From assembly GCA_025531455.1 (NCBI GenBank), contig JAMYHL010000001.1, forward strand, positions 1,116,001 to 1,180,000: a stretch of 64,000 nucleotides of DNA, in the 5' to 3' direction. This DNA comes from Apiotrichum sp. Y4204. Its lineage: Eukaryota > Basidiomycota > Tremellomycetes > Trichosporonales > Trichosporonaceae. A program made the translations under genes and the position numbers. Every line of letters begins with the position of its first letter. Position 1 is the stretch's first letter. Shown here piece after piece: positions 13,185-25,100 of the stretch. The notes under the pieces were generated by a model that saw only the letters and a program-made list of their open reading frames with translations, had not been told where the DNA came from and did not search any database.

Positions 13185-16100
13185 ATCTGGGTCCAGGAGA
13201 GGACGAGTGGAGGCGGTGGCGTCCTACGCGATGTGTAGGGCAGCGACCGGAGTGTGTCTCTCGCACTGGGTGCGATGTTGTTCAGTCCCGATGGGGCGGG
13301 CAAGGGAGGGAACAACCGGAGACGGTGAGAGTCGACGAGGAGAGGGCGACGTCGAGGAGCGCGGTGGTGGAAGGAGTGTGAAGAGGCTAGGGTGTGTTGT
13401 GTGTGCGAGTCGTAGAGGTATGCAGAGAGTGGTGAAAGAAAGAGGTGTCGTGAGAGTGTGATGGGACTCTTTGAACCAATGCTCTTCTTAATGTGGGTGT
13501 GTCGGATCTGGGCGCCTCTATCTTTGGCGTCAGCTCGTGTTCATTTTTATCACTCCATGGTGGCCATCATCAACAGAGAGCAGAGAGGGAAGGGGGACTT
13601 TCGAGGGTAGGGGACAGGAGAGGAAAGAAAGAGAGACAGAGAGAGAGAGGAATAGGGAGAGAGCACAGGGCACAGGGAATGGAGAGTTGCGCACAGGTCT
13701 TGGCCTTCTGTCTGAGGCCGGCACAGGGTTGCAAGAGGTCGAGAGGTGTGGGTCGTGGTGATGGGGGTGGTGATGGACTTCGATGTGCGATGGGTACACA
13801 CCCGTCTCGCTTGAATAGGAAAACAAGAAAAAAATAATGTTTTGTACGTGCGTCTGCGCGCGCGTGCTCGCTCGTCCACGCAGAGAGACCGAGGTGTCGA
13901 GGAGAGGAGGAGCAGAGAGTGACAAGAACGATATGGAGGATGTGGACGAGGGGGAGGGGGGAGATGAGAATGTTGGGTGTGGGATTTGGAGATTGGGTTA
14001 GGTGGCGCGTTACGCGCACTTTCTTCTGGCCCTTCGTCCTGCTCCCTCCCGATCTGATTTCTGATCTCTGGGTCTCGCTATGCTCACCGACCTTACTCAC
14101 TTGCTGGGCCTCAATGACGATGGGTGGACCTGAGTTTCGATCTCTCCAAAGTGCTGGGTATAAAGGTTATACTCGGGTTGGAGCCAGCTTGCTTAGGGAC
14201 AAGGAGGAGAGGAGAGGAACCGGGCGGATGGTAGAGTACGAGAGGTGCGGGGTACTGCGGGTGGGATAAGCGTCCGATCGATAAAGCGCGGGATGGCAGC
14301 ACAAGGAAAAAAAGAGAGCCAGGTACGGAACGCGGCCACGAGCAAGGCAGACCAAAAGGGTTGTGATCCCGCGAGGAGCGGAGAGAAGAGAAGTGCAAAG
14401 AGGGGGAGATGATGACCAAGATGGATAAGGGCAGAAACCACAAGTTCTAAGGGAGGACGACGACAACTACCGCACGAGCGAGCAGAGGAGAACAGGTCAT
14501 CAACTGTGATCACTTTTTTGGTGCGTGTGTGTCTCTCTCTCTGCATTAACGGTGCTTCCAGCAACAGCGAACTGCCGCTGCGTGCATTGCGCGCTGCTGC
14601 TGCACTCTTGAATTGTGCTTTGCCAGAGACAGAGGAGACAACCGCGAGATGCGAGGATGCGAGATGTGGACTTTATTTCGGACCTCAAAGCCGTCCCTTG
14701 TGCCTAGACAGAGCAAATGCCAGAGGTGCGGAACACCAGAAGAGCGAGGAAGAGAGAGGAGAGAAAGGGAGGAGAGCTTGGGTTCCCCAACTCACCCGCG
14801 TGCTCCCCCCAACCTCCCAAAACCCTTTCAGCTCTCGCTCTCTGCTCTTTCCGCTCCCCTCGTCATCAGAGGACTGCAGAGCGCTGCTTGTCATGCCGGG
14901 CCGGCAATCAAGGTCCACAGACCAAGTAGACCCTCAATGACTCTCCGCTGTGCGTACAACCCTTGGATCTCTCCTCTCCGTCTCCTTTCTCTCTCCTTGT
15001 GCCCAGCGGAATTTTAGACTCACTTGCCCAATGTAGCCTTGCTGTGACTTTGTGGTACGGACCAAAATGGATGGTGACGCACTCCAAAGTTGGGCTGTGC
15101 CGCGCTTAAAAAACCGATTGAGACTTGGTGGGATTACAGTCCTGGGTATGCGTGAGCTACTGCCCTTCGGCCAGGATAGCTCCAGGATGCCCAGGATCCA
15201 GTCCAACAAGCTTAGTGCGTACGGCTTAAAGGCTATACGGGGGAGTGGAATCAAGGGGATTGAGAGCAATACGCGCAGAGCAGAGCAAGCAAGGATGAGA
15301 GGGGAGTAACCCCCTTGGACGGCACCCCGCGGTAAAAGCGAAGAAAAACAGCCGCTATACAGGAGTCGTGGGTGTGCGCTATCAAGTGGAGGAGCACCAC
15401 AACTGTAGGTCCAGATGCAGTGGAGGGGGACGACACCTCGCGGGCTCCAGAGCTAGCTGTGATACCAGCGGAAATTACTCCAAGGACCTTTGCGAACCTT
15501 GTTGATGCCCGAGCCGCTGCCGCTGTTCCACAGACTGACCCGGGAGACACACGAAAGGGAATTGTGTACGAACAGGGGAAGGGATACTAACTGTGTGGAC
15601 TGGTGCGCGTGTGCGGTAGAAGACGCAAGATGCGGGTGTGGGTGGGGAAGGAGGGAGAGAGTATCCACTCTCGGAGATGTCGTTGGATGTAATAAGCGTA
15701 GATAGATAGGGTGGTTCGGTGGTCGTGGTGTGGCTATGGCGTCGATAACCCAACTTGAGCGATCAACGATGGCGTCGGCACAGATCACAGATAGATAGAA
15801 GAGGAGATGAGGGGGCCGTGATAGCGACAAGCACAAAAGCGGCTTGCACGTATCGTTCGGTGGGAGATGTGATCAGAGGTGTAGACGTTTGTGCGGGGAA
15901 GAGGTTTGAGCGTTCCTCCAAGGACCTCGAGATAAAGTATCTCGGACGCATGGACGCCAGAACGCAGGATACAGATGCAGGATGCAGGACGAGGACGCAG
16001 GACGCAGAGCTGAGGCGCGCGTTGGGCGCTGCCTTGCCGGATGAGCACAGGCCTTGCTGTTGCCGCTGGCGTTGACAAGGAGCACAGAGGGCGGACCGGA

Positions 16101-19100
16101 TGCAGAGCATGCCAGGGCCAAGGGGGGGACAACAGCACAAGAAGGCGAGAGAGCCTGGGGTAGCTAGGGGCAAGAGGATCAGAGGCAGAGGTGGCAGCGC
16201 CTCGAGATGTCCAGATGCCTCGAGAACGAGAGCAGGAGGTGAGAGGAGCAGCAGATCAGCAGAGGATGGTATCAGTAAGAGCGGAGGCTCAGTGGCCGCC
16301 ACGGCGCAACACAAGAGGCTATCAGATCGGGCTCACATCTCTACCTGCCTGATTGTTGTTCCGAGCTTCTACATGTCTTGGACGGTGGCACCGGCCGTGG
16401 GTGAAGAGCGCACGGTAGAGATGCCGTCTCGAGGGAAGGGTGTCACAGCAAGACAGTGCACGACAAGGGCAAGAACAAAGACAAGGACAACCAGATTGTA
16501 GAGGGAGGCTCCACCTTGTACTGCAGTAGCTGACCCTCGCCCCTCATTCCTGTCCTCCTGGGTCCAGGGGGCATGCATACCATCTGGGCGACCGGATGGG
16601 GATTGTGAACGCAGGACAGCGAGAGGCAGGTCTACAGCAGGTGTGCAGGGGTGCAGCTGTCTCTGTATTGGAGGAGAGGAGGCCAGGAAACGTTGCTTGT
16701 TGCCTTTGTGGCGGTCAACACGGACAGGACAAGGACCAAGAGGCGCCAAAGGGGAAATCAAAGATTGGCAGTGGCAGTGGCCGCAAAGCGACAACAGGCA
16801 TCAAGTAAGCCAGTACAAGCTGCTCAGCCTGGTCTCTGGGCTTGCAGCACGGGCAATCAACGCCCCCAGCGCGAGAAGATTCGCCACAAAGTCTGTGTGC
16901 TCGACAACTCAAAGGGTACAAGGTGTGGTGACCCAGAAGAGTGGATGTGGTGGAAGCAGGGTTTGTGCCGTGCCTTGGCTTGCCTTTGGAGCTCAAGGGC
17001 GAGAGCGAGGGCGAGGGGTAGAGAGGGAGGTAATACGGTGTGGAGTGGCTCCGGTGGCCGCAGCACCCAATGTCTTGTTCTGTTTTTTCTTCTCCTTGCA
17101 CTTCTTGCTCTCCTTCTCGAGGTTCGCTCGTTAACTCGTTCTCGCTCGCTGGCTCGCTCACTGTGCGTTGTGCGACCCTATTGCACCACATTCCCTAAAG
17201 TCCTGCAGAAAGGGTCCGCCAAACAAGGTGTGTCAAATACCCTGGCCTGGCATCTCGGAGCACTCACGCAAGGGACGTGAGTGGGGGTGAGTGAGACAAT
17301 ATTGTCACAGCGAGAGAAAGAGGCCAGCAGCGAATACAAAGAGGAAGAACGGACAGGCCGCTGTTGCCGGCCTGCTGCCGCGATCAGGCAGGTGGCCGCT
17401 GTGAAGTCTCGGGCATCGCTTCTGCGGTTGGTGAGCGGAGGCGGCCTTCGCCTCAGTTTGATCGTTCTCTGTCCTCTGTCTTGTCTCGTCGGCGACAAGA
17501 TGACCCCGCTCAGAGCCAGTAATTGCATGGCAATGGAGCTGTGAGAGCATAATTGCCTGATTGCGCTGTGCGAGACATGCTCGGAGCCGGATCATGTTGC
17601 TGCGACGACATGCATCTCATGACGGATTACAGCTGAGTGGCCTGAGTGGGGCCGTGGAGAGAATTGATGTCCTGCACACGACGTCACCTGAAGTCAGACC
17701 GGCTGCCTCTCTCAGTAATGAGTTTCTCCCATGAGACTCGCTCGTTCAATTCACCACGCGGTCCATGCGGGGTGCTCCATGCTCCACGCTCGATGTAACC
17801 TGTTCCACGCTCCAACTGACAGGAGTAGTGCTCGTGATCCAGAGTTGCTCTAATGGCCGTGGTTAGTGAGGTACCAGAAACTGAGGACGCGGGGGCAGGC
17901 CGGGCAAGGCACGCACCAGGAGCCTTGCAGGAGCACAGGAACACAAGGTCCTCCAGGTTGGGATACAGGACAAGAGAGAGCCAGGTACTAGAATCAACAA
18001 TCCTCAGCTTTGTGCCTTAGAAAAGTCCTTGATTTTTTGTCCTTCTATCCTGCGCGCATGTTGTCCCTGAACCCCGCACGACGGCCTGCTCCGTCCCAGA
18101 GGGCAAGAGTAGAGGAGGTCGGCCTGCAGCGTGATAACCGGGGAACTCTCGGAAGCGCGCACCAAGATCCCAGGGATCCCAGCGCCTCGGCGCTTCCTGA
18201 GATGTCATGTCACGGACCACCTTGGGTGTGAGCTTGGCCACTTCTGAGCTTGGGAGCACCATCGCGCGACGCGACGCATGCCATCAGAGGTAAAAGCTAA
18301 TGTCAGCGTTCAGTCCCAAGAGAGGGAAAAACCAAAATGGGCAAAATAACTCAAAAAATCTGTAGAACAGCGCCGCTGTTCTGCGCCGTTGTTCTGGGGC
18401 AGAATGGCACGCGGGAGCTGTCTCTAGCCCGCGTTAGCACGCAGGTCAAAGGCCGTCTACATGGGCTCGCCTCCTTCCTCGCAGGCGCCATTTGTCCGTA
18501 CAGACTAGCTGGGCAAAAACAAGAACCGAGCTTTCTATTGTTTAACACCTGTAAAAGTGCAGAGCGGTGAGTGAACATTGAGAGTGTGGGAGGAGAGAGC
18601 ACAGCGCGAGGAGTTCACGTTCCCCTTGGCGCGATACCCACGCTCGCTGCCTCCTTTCTCCCTGGATGCTCTGATAAGCTGGTGATTGCATCAATCCACA
18701 TGCCAGGCACAAAAGAAGCGTGATTGCAGACAAAAGGAACTGGGCGGTGACGCAGAGTGGACCTGGAGAACCCAGGATTACCCAGCTCGAGTGCCTTGCT
18801 GAAAGCCAAATCTGGCCTCTGGGTGCCGTAGTCGTACAGACCCTCGTCCCAATTCTGACCATCGACGGGCAATCACGTAAACAGCGGCCAGGACCAGTGT
18901 ACTGGGACGCTGGGAGCCCTATGGACGCATCTCGCGGCTCCGCGTTCTGCGGCCCGGAGAAAGGGCACAGGGCAGAGCAGGGGAGGGTAAGCTCAGGGAG
19001 GCAAGTACGCAGCCCTCTTCTGTCCTCGGAACGTAGGACCCCTGTCCACAGGCATGGAGAGTAGAGCTGCAGCGAGGGCAGGCAGACCGCGCAAGGGCGA

Positions 19101-22100
19101 GCAAAGGGCAAGCAGACGCCGCCGTCCACGGTCTAACCGATATTAGCACTTTCTGGGGCTCGGGGGCTATAGGCTACAGAGCCACTGCGCTTACTTTTGT
19201 GCCGCACCTTGTCGTTGTCGGCCTTAGACTCTCACCTCGGCGTGCGAAGCGCGCACCACAGCCCACCTGTCTCAGTGGACGCTGCTCGGGGTCCAGACTG
19301 TGTGCATGTCTTTCCTGGCGTGGCGTGCTCAACGTACTCTCCTCTCTCGGCATGTCCGGCACCTGGTGCACGCTGGAAGCGCGCGGGACGCCCCCTACCG
19401 CCGGCCGCCCGGACGCCGCAGGCCGCAAAGCGCATGCTGCCCGCGACGCCTGCGAACGCCGATAAAGCCACCCGGCCATGTTTCCAGTCACATTCCGACA
19501 TTGCAGTTGAAGCAGATCTCGGTGGCAACCTCGGGATCGGGAGATCACTCGCCGCTGCCAGTCCGCCGGTGAGCGGAGCGAGGGGAGTGCGCACTCCCAA
19601 GGAGGTGGATGGCCACTGTCGGTGACGTTCAAGATCCTGCTGAGGAGTGGATCTGGCCGACCAAGGCCGAGGTCGCGCGTCCACCTTACCCTGGGTAATG
19701 TGCGATGTGCCGACGCGTGCCGATGCCCGCTCTTCCTCCTAGCGAGGAGCGAGGAGCGAGTAGCGAGAGTGGATAGTTTGTGTATTGTGTACATCGTGTG
19801 CCATTCTTGTACATTGTGTGGCAGACAGTATCGCTTGTGATTGTGCGGCCCCCGGAACGCGTTGCGCCGCGGGCCGATGCCCGACGAGCACATGGCCCAT
19901 CACCGATGCACATGATGGCCACGAGCAAGTAATACCGCACGCGCGCAGCTTTACGGCCCTCGGTACCACTGTGTGACGGTTGCTCCGTCGGAGGGGCCTG
20001 CACTACACTACATACGGGTTTGTCACGGACGGCCCGCTCGCTCGTGACGCCGCTCCACATCAGTGCAGTACAACCCCAGTTCCTGCTGCAGCACATGCTG
20101 TGTGGCCTGTCGTCATTACCCACGGCCCACAAACTACGGGTCCGGATAGCAGAGCCGTACTCGAGCACTCGCCGTGCATAACTGGCAGCAATGACATTGT
20201 ACTGTATCCTGTACATTGCCGGTCCCTGCCACGGCGCGATACCTGGTCGACAACGTGCTCCCCAGACATAGACCCTCAGCCATTCCCCCTGCAATACTTC
20301 TGTGCACTCAAGAGTCCCATCCAATCTCGTTCTACGTTGTTGTCAGGTATACGAGGAGGTCAATAGATCTCACAACCGAGAACAGGGAGGAGTCGAGGGA
20401 CCCCGCTATTGAGAGCTGGTTGCTGTTTGTTTGTCCTTCGGATCCTACTCAAGAACGCGAGTGGCTCCTTCTTGCTACAGTCAGCCCCTGCGCCGCAGCG
20501 CCACGCCATCTCGGCCTCCATCAATCTCGAGCTCTGTAGTCTGGCTTGGCCTGGGAGATGCCTGGCCTCCTCACCTTATTCCTGTCTCAGTTGGCTGGCC
20601 TCGATCTGTGGCGCTGTCTCAGGACACAGGGCGAGGCCGTTGTGCGAGAGGAGAGGCGAGGCAGCATATCATATCGGCATCTTGTTTGTGATCCCATTCC
20701 TCACTGGCCTCCAGGACCCTCGATGCAGACCCCTGTGGCACCCGTATGTCCTGGCACAATCTTGAGGTCGCACGCGTGCTCCCTAGCTCCTCGCCCCTTG
20801 ATTCTATACCCTGTGCCCCATGACCATGACCCACGAGCATGATCTTGATCTAATCCCTGTGATGTTGGTGAGCTAGTAGTGCATAGGAGCGTACTGCTGT
20901 ACCGCAGTCAATCGTCCCATGATGACGAGGTCGGAGGGTACCACAGCGACCGGGCTTACATTGTCCCGAGCTGACATCTGTCTTGGCGGCATGACAGATG
21001 CAGGACACCAGGTCTAGTTGCCGCCCAACCGCTTATCGCGCCAACGCCAGCGCCACGAGCCCACACCACACGCAATCTGCCTTTACAGCATTTATCAATC
21101 ATGGCATACAAACAGCGGCATGATCTTGATCCTGCGTTATTGGATGCCACGATGCCGTGGCACATACCGTACCCCGCACAGCCACCGCGACCGAGACGCA
21201 GACTAGGTTAGGTGCGGCACTAGGCAACGGCACGCAGCAGCCGATATCGATAGCGTAGGCTCCAGGCACAACCATGGAACCAGGATTATTGGTCATGGAA
21301 ATGGATTGTTACGTTCCCACCCGGTTCGGCAGATAGACAGCATGCTAGCACACACCGATTTAGATGCTGCCGCGAGGGACAGGACCATAGATAGCAATGC
21401 ATTGGGGGCAGCTGCGGGATTTCGTCTCTCAGCCCAGCCGTGCGTTGCCTCCGAGATCAGGCTGCACTCTATTCTTACCGCGAGCGCAGACGGTGCGCAG
21501 ACGGTCGGCCACCCTGTCGGCACATTTCGGCCCGACGCGTAGACTCGTAGACTATGAGCCACGAGTGCAAGATACTCGCGACGGCGGGCGCCGCCGCCGC
21601 TCGGAGGGTTTTACGCCTCCGCCTGACTGACTGACGACGCCCGTAATCGCAGCCTGGCGGCGGCGAGGCGCCGCCCCCGTGATCGTCTGCAACCTACGGC
21701 CGTTGCTCTCAAATGCGCCAAGAAGACTAATCCTCGGGAATGCGGGTGCTCCAGTAAATACCTCAGTGTCGGTTCGCGATGCCTACGACCATCTTCGCGG
21801 ACAGTTGTGCCAGAGCCAGCCGGTGGCCATGGGGCTTCCTGTAATCCTGTGATCCTGTGAGAAGTTTGGCATGCCCCCTTGACCCCCAGGCCCCCAGGAA
21901 TGAGATCAGGCGCGAAGGTATGTTTTGCATGTTGGTGGCGCTGTTTGGAGAACAGACCGCCGGGGGTCCGAGCACCCATACCGTGCTAGCCAGTTGCAGC
22001 AGTCACCGGACAAGCGGGCCGCATCGTGACCTGTTGGTTGCTGGCGCTGGCCTGCTGGGGGCGATGTGATTCTGAGAACCGTCAGTGCGCGGGAATTACA

Positions 22101-25100
22101 AAAATGTCAACGCAGTGGGGGAAGTGAGCCCCACAGGTGCCAGGTGCCGGTGGCAGTGGCCGGCGGCCGCGTAATTTTGGGTTTGGGATGACAGGATTCA
22201 GGAGTTCGGTGCCAGTGCTGGATCGTGTACGTACGTCGTTGGAAGCGAGCGCCGCATGCCTCGTAATCGAGAGCACGAACCTTGATTCCAGGGGAGGGGG
22301 ATGGGATGGGATGCGGATAGAGTGCTCCAGCGGCCCAGTGATCCAGTGATCGCGAGGAGGATAGGACACCCTACTCGGAGTGATCGCAAGACATTGAGAA
22401 TATGGGGAGCATGGGAGCTATTCCGCGTTCCGTCGGGCGAGGGCCGCGGACCAAGGCCACAAGGCTCGATCATGCAGACGCCGGGTCATGTTGGACGTGG
22501 GGGTTGGGAGGCCGGATACGTACTCTCCCCCATCGGATGTGGTGCCCGTCGTCAGTTGCCCGTTCCTTCGGATGTAGTTCCTCATGCATGTCACGCACAG
22601 CATTGCATCATGTTCATGAGCATGGATCATGCATCTCGGTCACAAATTACAGAGATGCGTCTGGATCCGTGATCGCTGAGAGTGCGACTGCCACTGAATG
22701 TTCGATGTGGCTTTTGTGAACGTTCTTCCCGAGGTGGGCTTCCGAGTGGCTGCAACAACCGTCTCTTCATGCTTGCGAGAGAACTAGACTGCATACTCCC
22801 AGAAGGCCAGAAGAACGCCTCCAAGCTAAAGTCCACAGCAACACGAAGAAGCAGTGGACGGAACATTGACTGGCATGGCATGCCACACGGGATTGTTCTT
22901 TTGGTCAACTCTTCGTTGAGATGACTGTCTTTTTTGCTGATCGAGACTGAGTCGCGGGACGAAGAAGGGCAACTTGTCGCACTTGCGCAGTAGATCCGAT
23001 CGTTCTCCCGCGGATCCCCTTTAGTGCGTCGAGATCCCCACATGCACACACTGTGTATGCATCCTGCATCACATAATCACACAAACACAAGGAGCACACG
23101 CACGGAGAACAGAGCAGAACACAGCGCGTCCGACGAGCCCCGTCGCCCTATCCCGAACTCTCGCTCTATCACTAACCACAACAGGCAGCAACACCACATG
23201 CCAACGCCCCAGTCTCCGAGCTCCGCGCCGGAACGCCAGGCATTCCCGTTCCCCATCTCGTACACAGGCACAGGCGCGCATGACCCTCTGTACCATCCGC
23301 CGAGCTCGATCACGGCGTTGGCGCTGCCGGCATGCCCCGGAGAGAGGGAGTTTGGGGTCGTGATCGGGACCTGGGCGGCCATGCCGGCAGAGCGCGTGCT
23401 GTGCCCCTCGCGGCGGGTATCTGGTATATCTGCGCCATGCGCGCCATGCGCCATGTCTCGTCGCGTGCACGGCATGCCAAAAATCCCAAAGATATCAACA
23501 TTTCTCGTGAGTGGCACCTGCTGGCCATGCGTTTCGAGGCGCGCGTCGCGAGATGGAACACGGATGGCGCACTTAGCGCCATGGTGCAGGGCTGGCATGG
23601 CACCGCGCGGTTCGGGACGGCGCACGGCTCTGATCAAGTGTTAGCGCCTTGCCGCCATCTGTCTTTACCTCTGGGTCCAGCTTTTTTTCAAACGCAAGTT
23701 GATGCATAATGTGCGGCCGGCGGCACGGCGCACGGAGCTCGGCGCACGGCGGCGCCCACTGATCCACTGATCGTGTTGCATGTTGAATCATCAAGATCAG
23801 TGGCCCAGTTTGTGGGGACTGGCGCGCGCCATGCCGTTACGTGACGTGACCTGACGCGGGGTTGGGGATAAAGGTGAGGGTAAAAAGCATCTCCCACCTT
23901 GGAAGTGGCTGGGGAGTGCGTGACGCGCGCGACTGAATGCCTGAATCAATGAGATATGAGATCCTGCCAGGATCAGGACACGCAAGGATCCTGTAGTTCA
24001 CCCATCTCATCACATCACGACCTCAAGCGCGACACGCTCCGTGCGCGATTGTGTTCCGTATCTGATGTTAATGAAGCGTCAGTAGCCCGTGCGTCCACTG
24101 GCCACTGATCGTGTCGAGAGGGGTCACGTATCTTCGGTGGCAAGCATTCTTCATTGGCTCACGTGTGCGACTAGCCCCCGCCAGCCTCCGCTGCGCAGCT
24201 GCCGACGCGTAAGTACCACCTTGTCGGTATCTCGCGCCAGTGGACGGTCAATCACGCCATGGGTGTGACAGGAATCCCCTGGGGAGCCAATACCAGTCAC
24301 GCGGTGCCATCATTCACTGACTACATCCCATTCGTCGCCATCTTGATGCTTGGAAGCCGAAGTTCGGTCCAAGTCGCTGCTTGTTGCCTTGTCGCGAGTA
24401 GGATATCCGCACCGGCGCCACCCTGCTCGGCGCCGCCCCTCGGCGCCCTCCGCGATCGTGATCGTGTCCCAGTTCATTCGGAATGCCCGATTGCACCGAG
24501 CCAGTCGCAGAGTCGCATCGTCATTCCGCGCAGGAGCACCCTCTCTAAGGAGTGGCGACGGTGCCACCTGCCACTAGCCTTGGATATGTGGCGTTCAGGC
24601 ATTCGCGTACGATCTCAAGATGAGGCGTTCCCATGCGCTGGGACCTCTGGACCTCTGGAGCTCCAAGGACTCATGGGTACCATTGAATTCTGTGCAGACT
24701 GCACGACTGTATTCCTCTGGGGGCACCTCGTGGTGCCGCGCGCATGGTGCATGGTATACGGAATACGGTATACAGTGTACGGTGCGCAAGGTCGAGTAGT
24801 CTGTAGCTACAGCACCTCGCAATGGCACCTCTGTTCCACTCTGGCCGATCTGTTCCACTCACACCAAAACAGATGCGCTAACAAAGGAGTCACTGATTGA
24901 TGACGCAGGCCGCGCCGGCAGGCACCAGACACGTTGTGCTGGCAGAACTCGCAATAGCTTGCTTAGCACTTATTGCCGGTGTCCACGTTGTCTGCATTCC
25001 GGCGCCACGGTATGTGCGCGCGTGCCGGCCATCTGATTCTGATGAGGTCAAATTCAGTCCAATGAAAGACGCAACCTGTCAGCCTCTGTGCACGGAGGCG

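Noticed and set aside
14685..14918. Minus-strand segment reading SSDDEGSGKSRERELKGFWE before a CGG|GTGAGT donor, possibly another upstream exon of the C2H2 gene.
   Set aside because: Its phase does not join to segment A, and no convincing acceptor stands out. It was not strong enough to call.
15070..15185. Stretch resembling the end of a primate Alu element (cctcc-like CCAAAGT, TGGGATTACAG, GCGTGAGC, CGGCC in order); a partial match also at 14140-14165.
   Set aside because: The matches are short (8 to 13 bp) and broken by unmatched bases, and such matches to a 300-bp element are expected by chance in 64 kb. Primate contamination would give long identity. No SRP RNA core motif follows, so an SRP RNA gene was also rejected.
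15480..15540. Minus-strand segment reading SLWNSGSGSGINK after a GGTCAG acceptor, a third Leu-Trp-containing candidate.
   Set aside because: It has no P-x-I-x-I core and no good donor in the right phase; the Leu-Trp match alone is weak.
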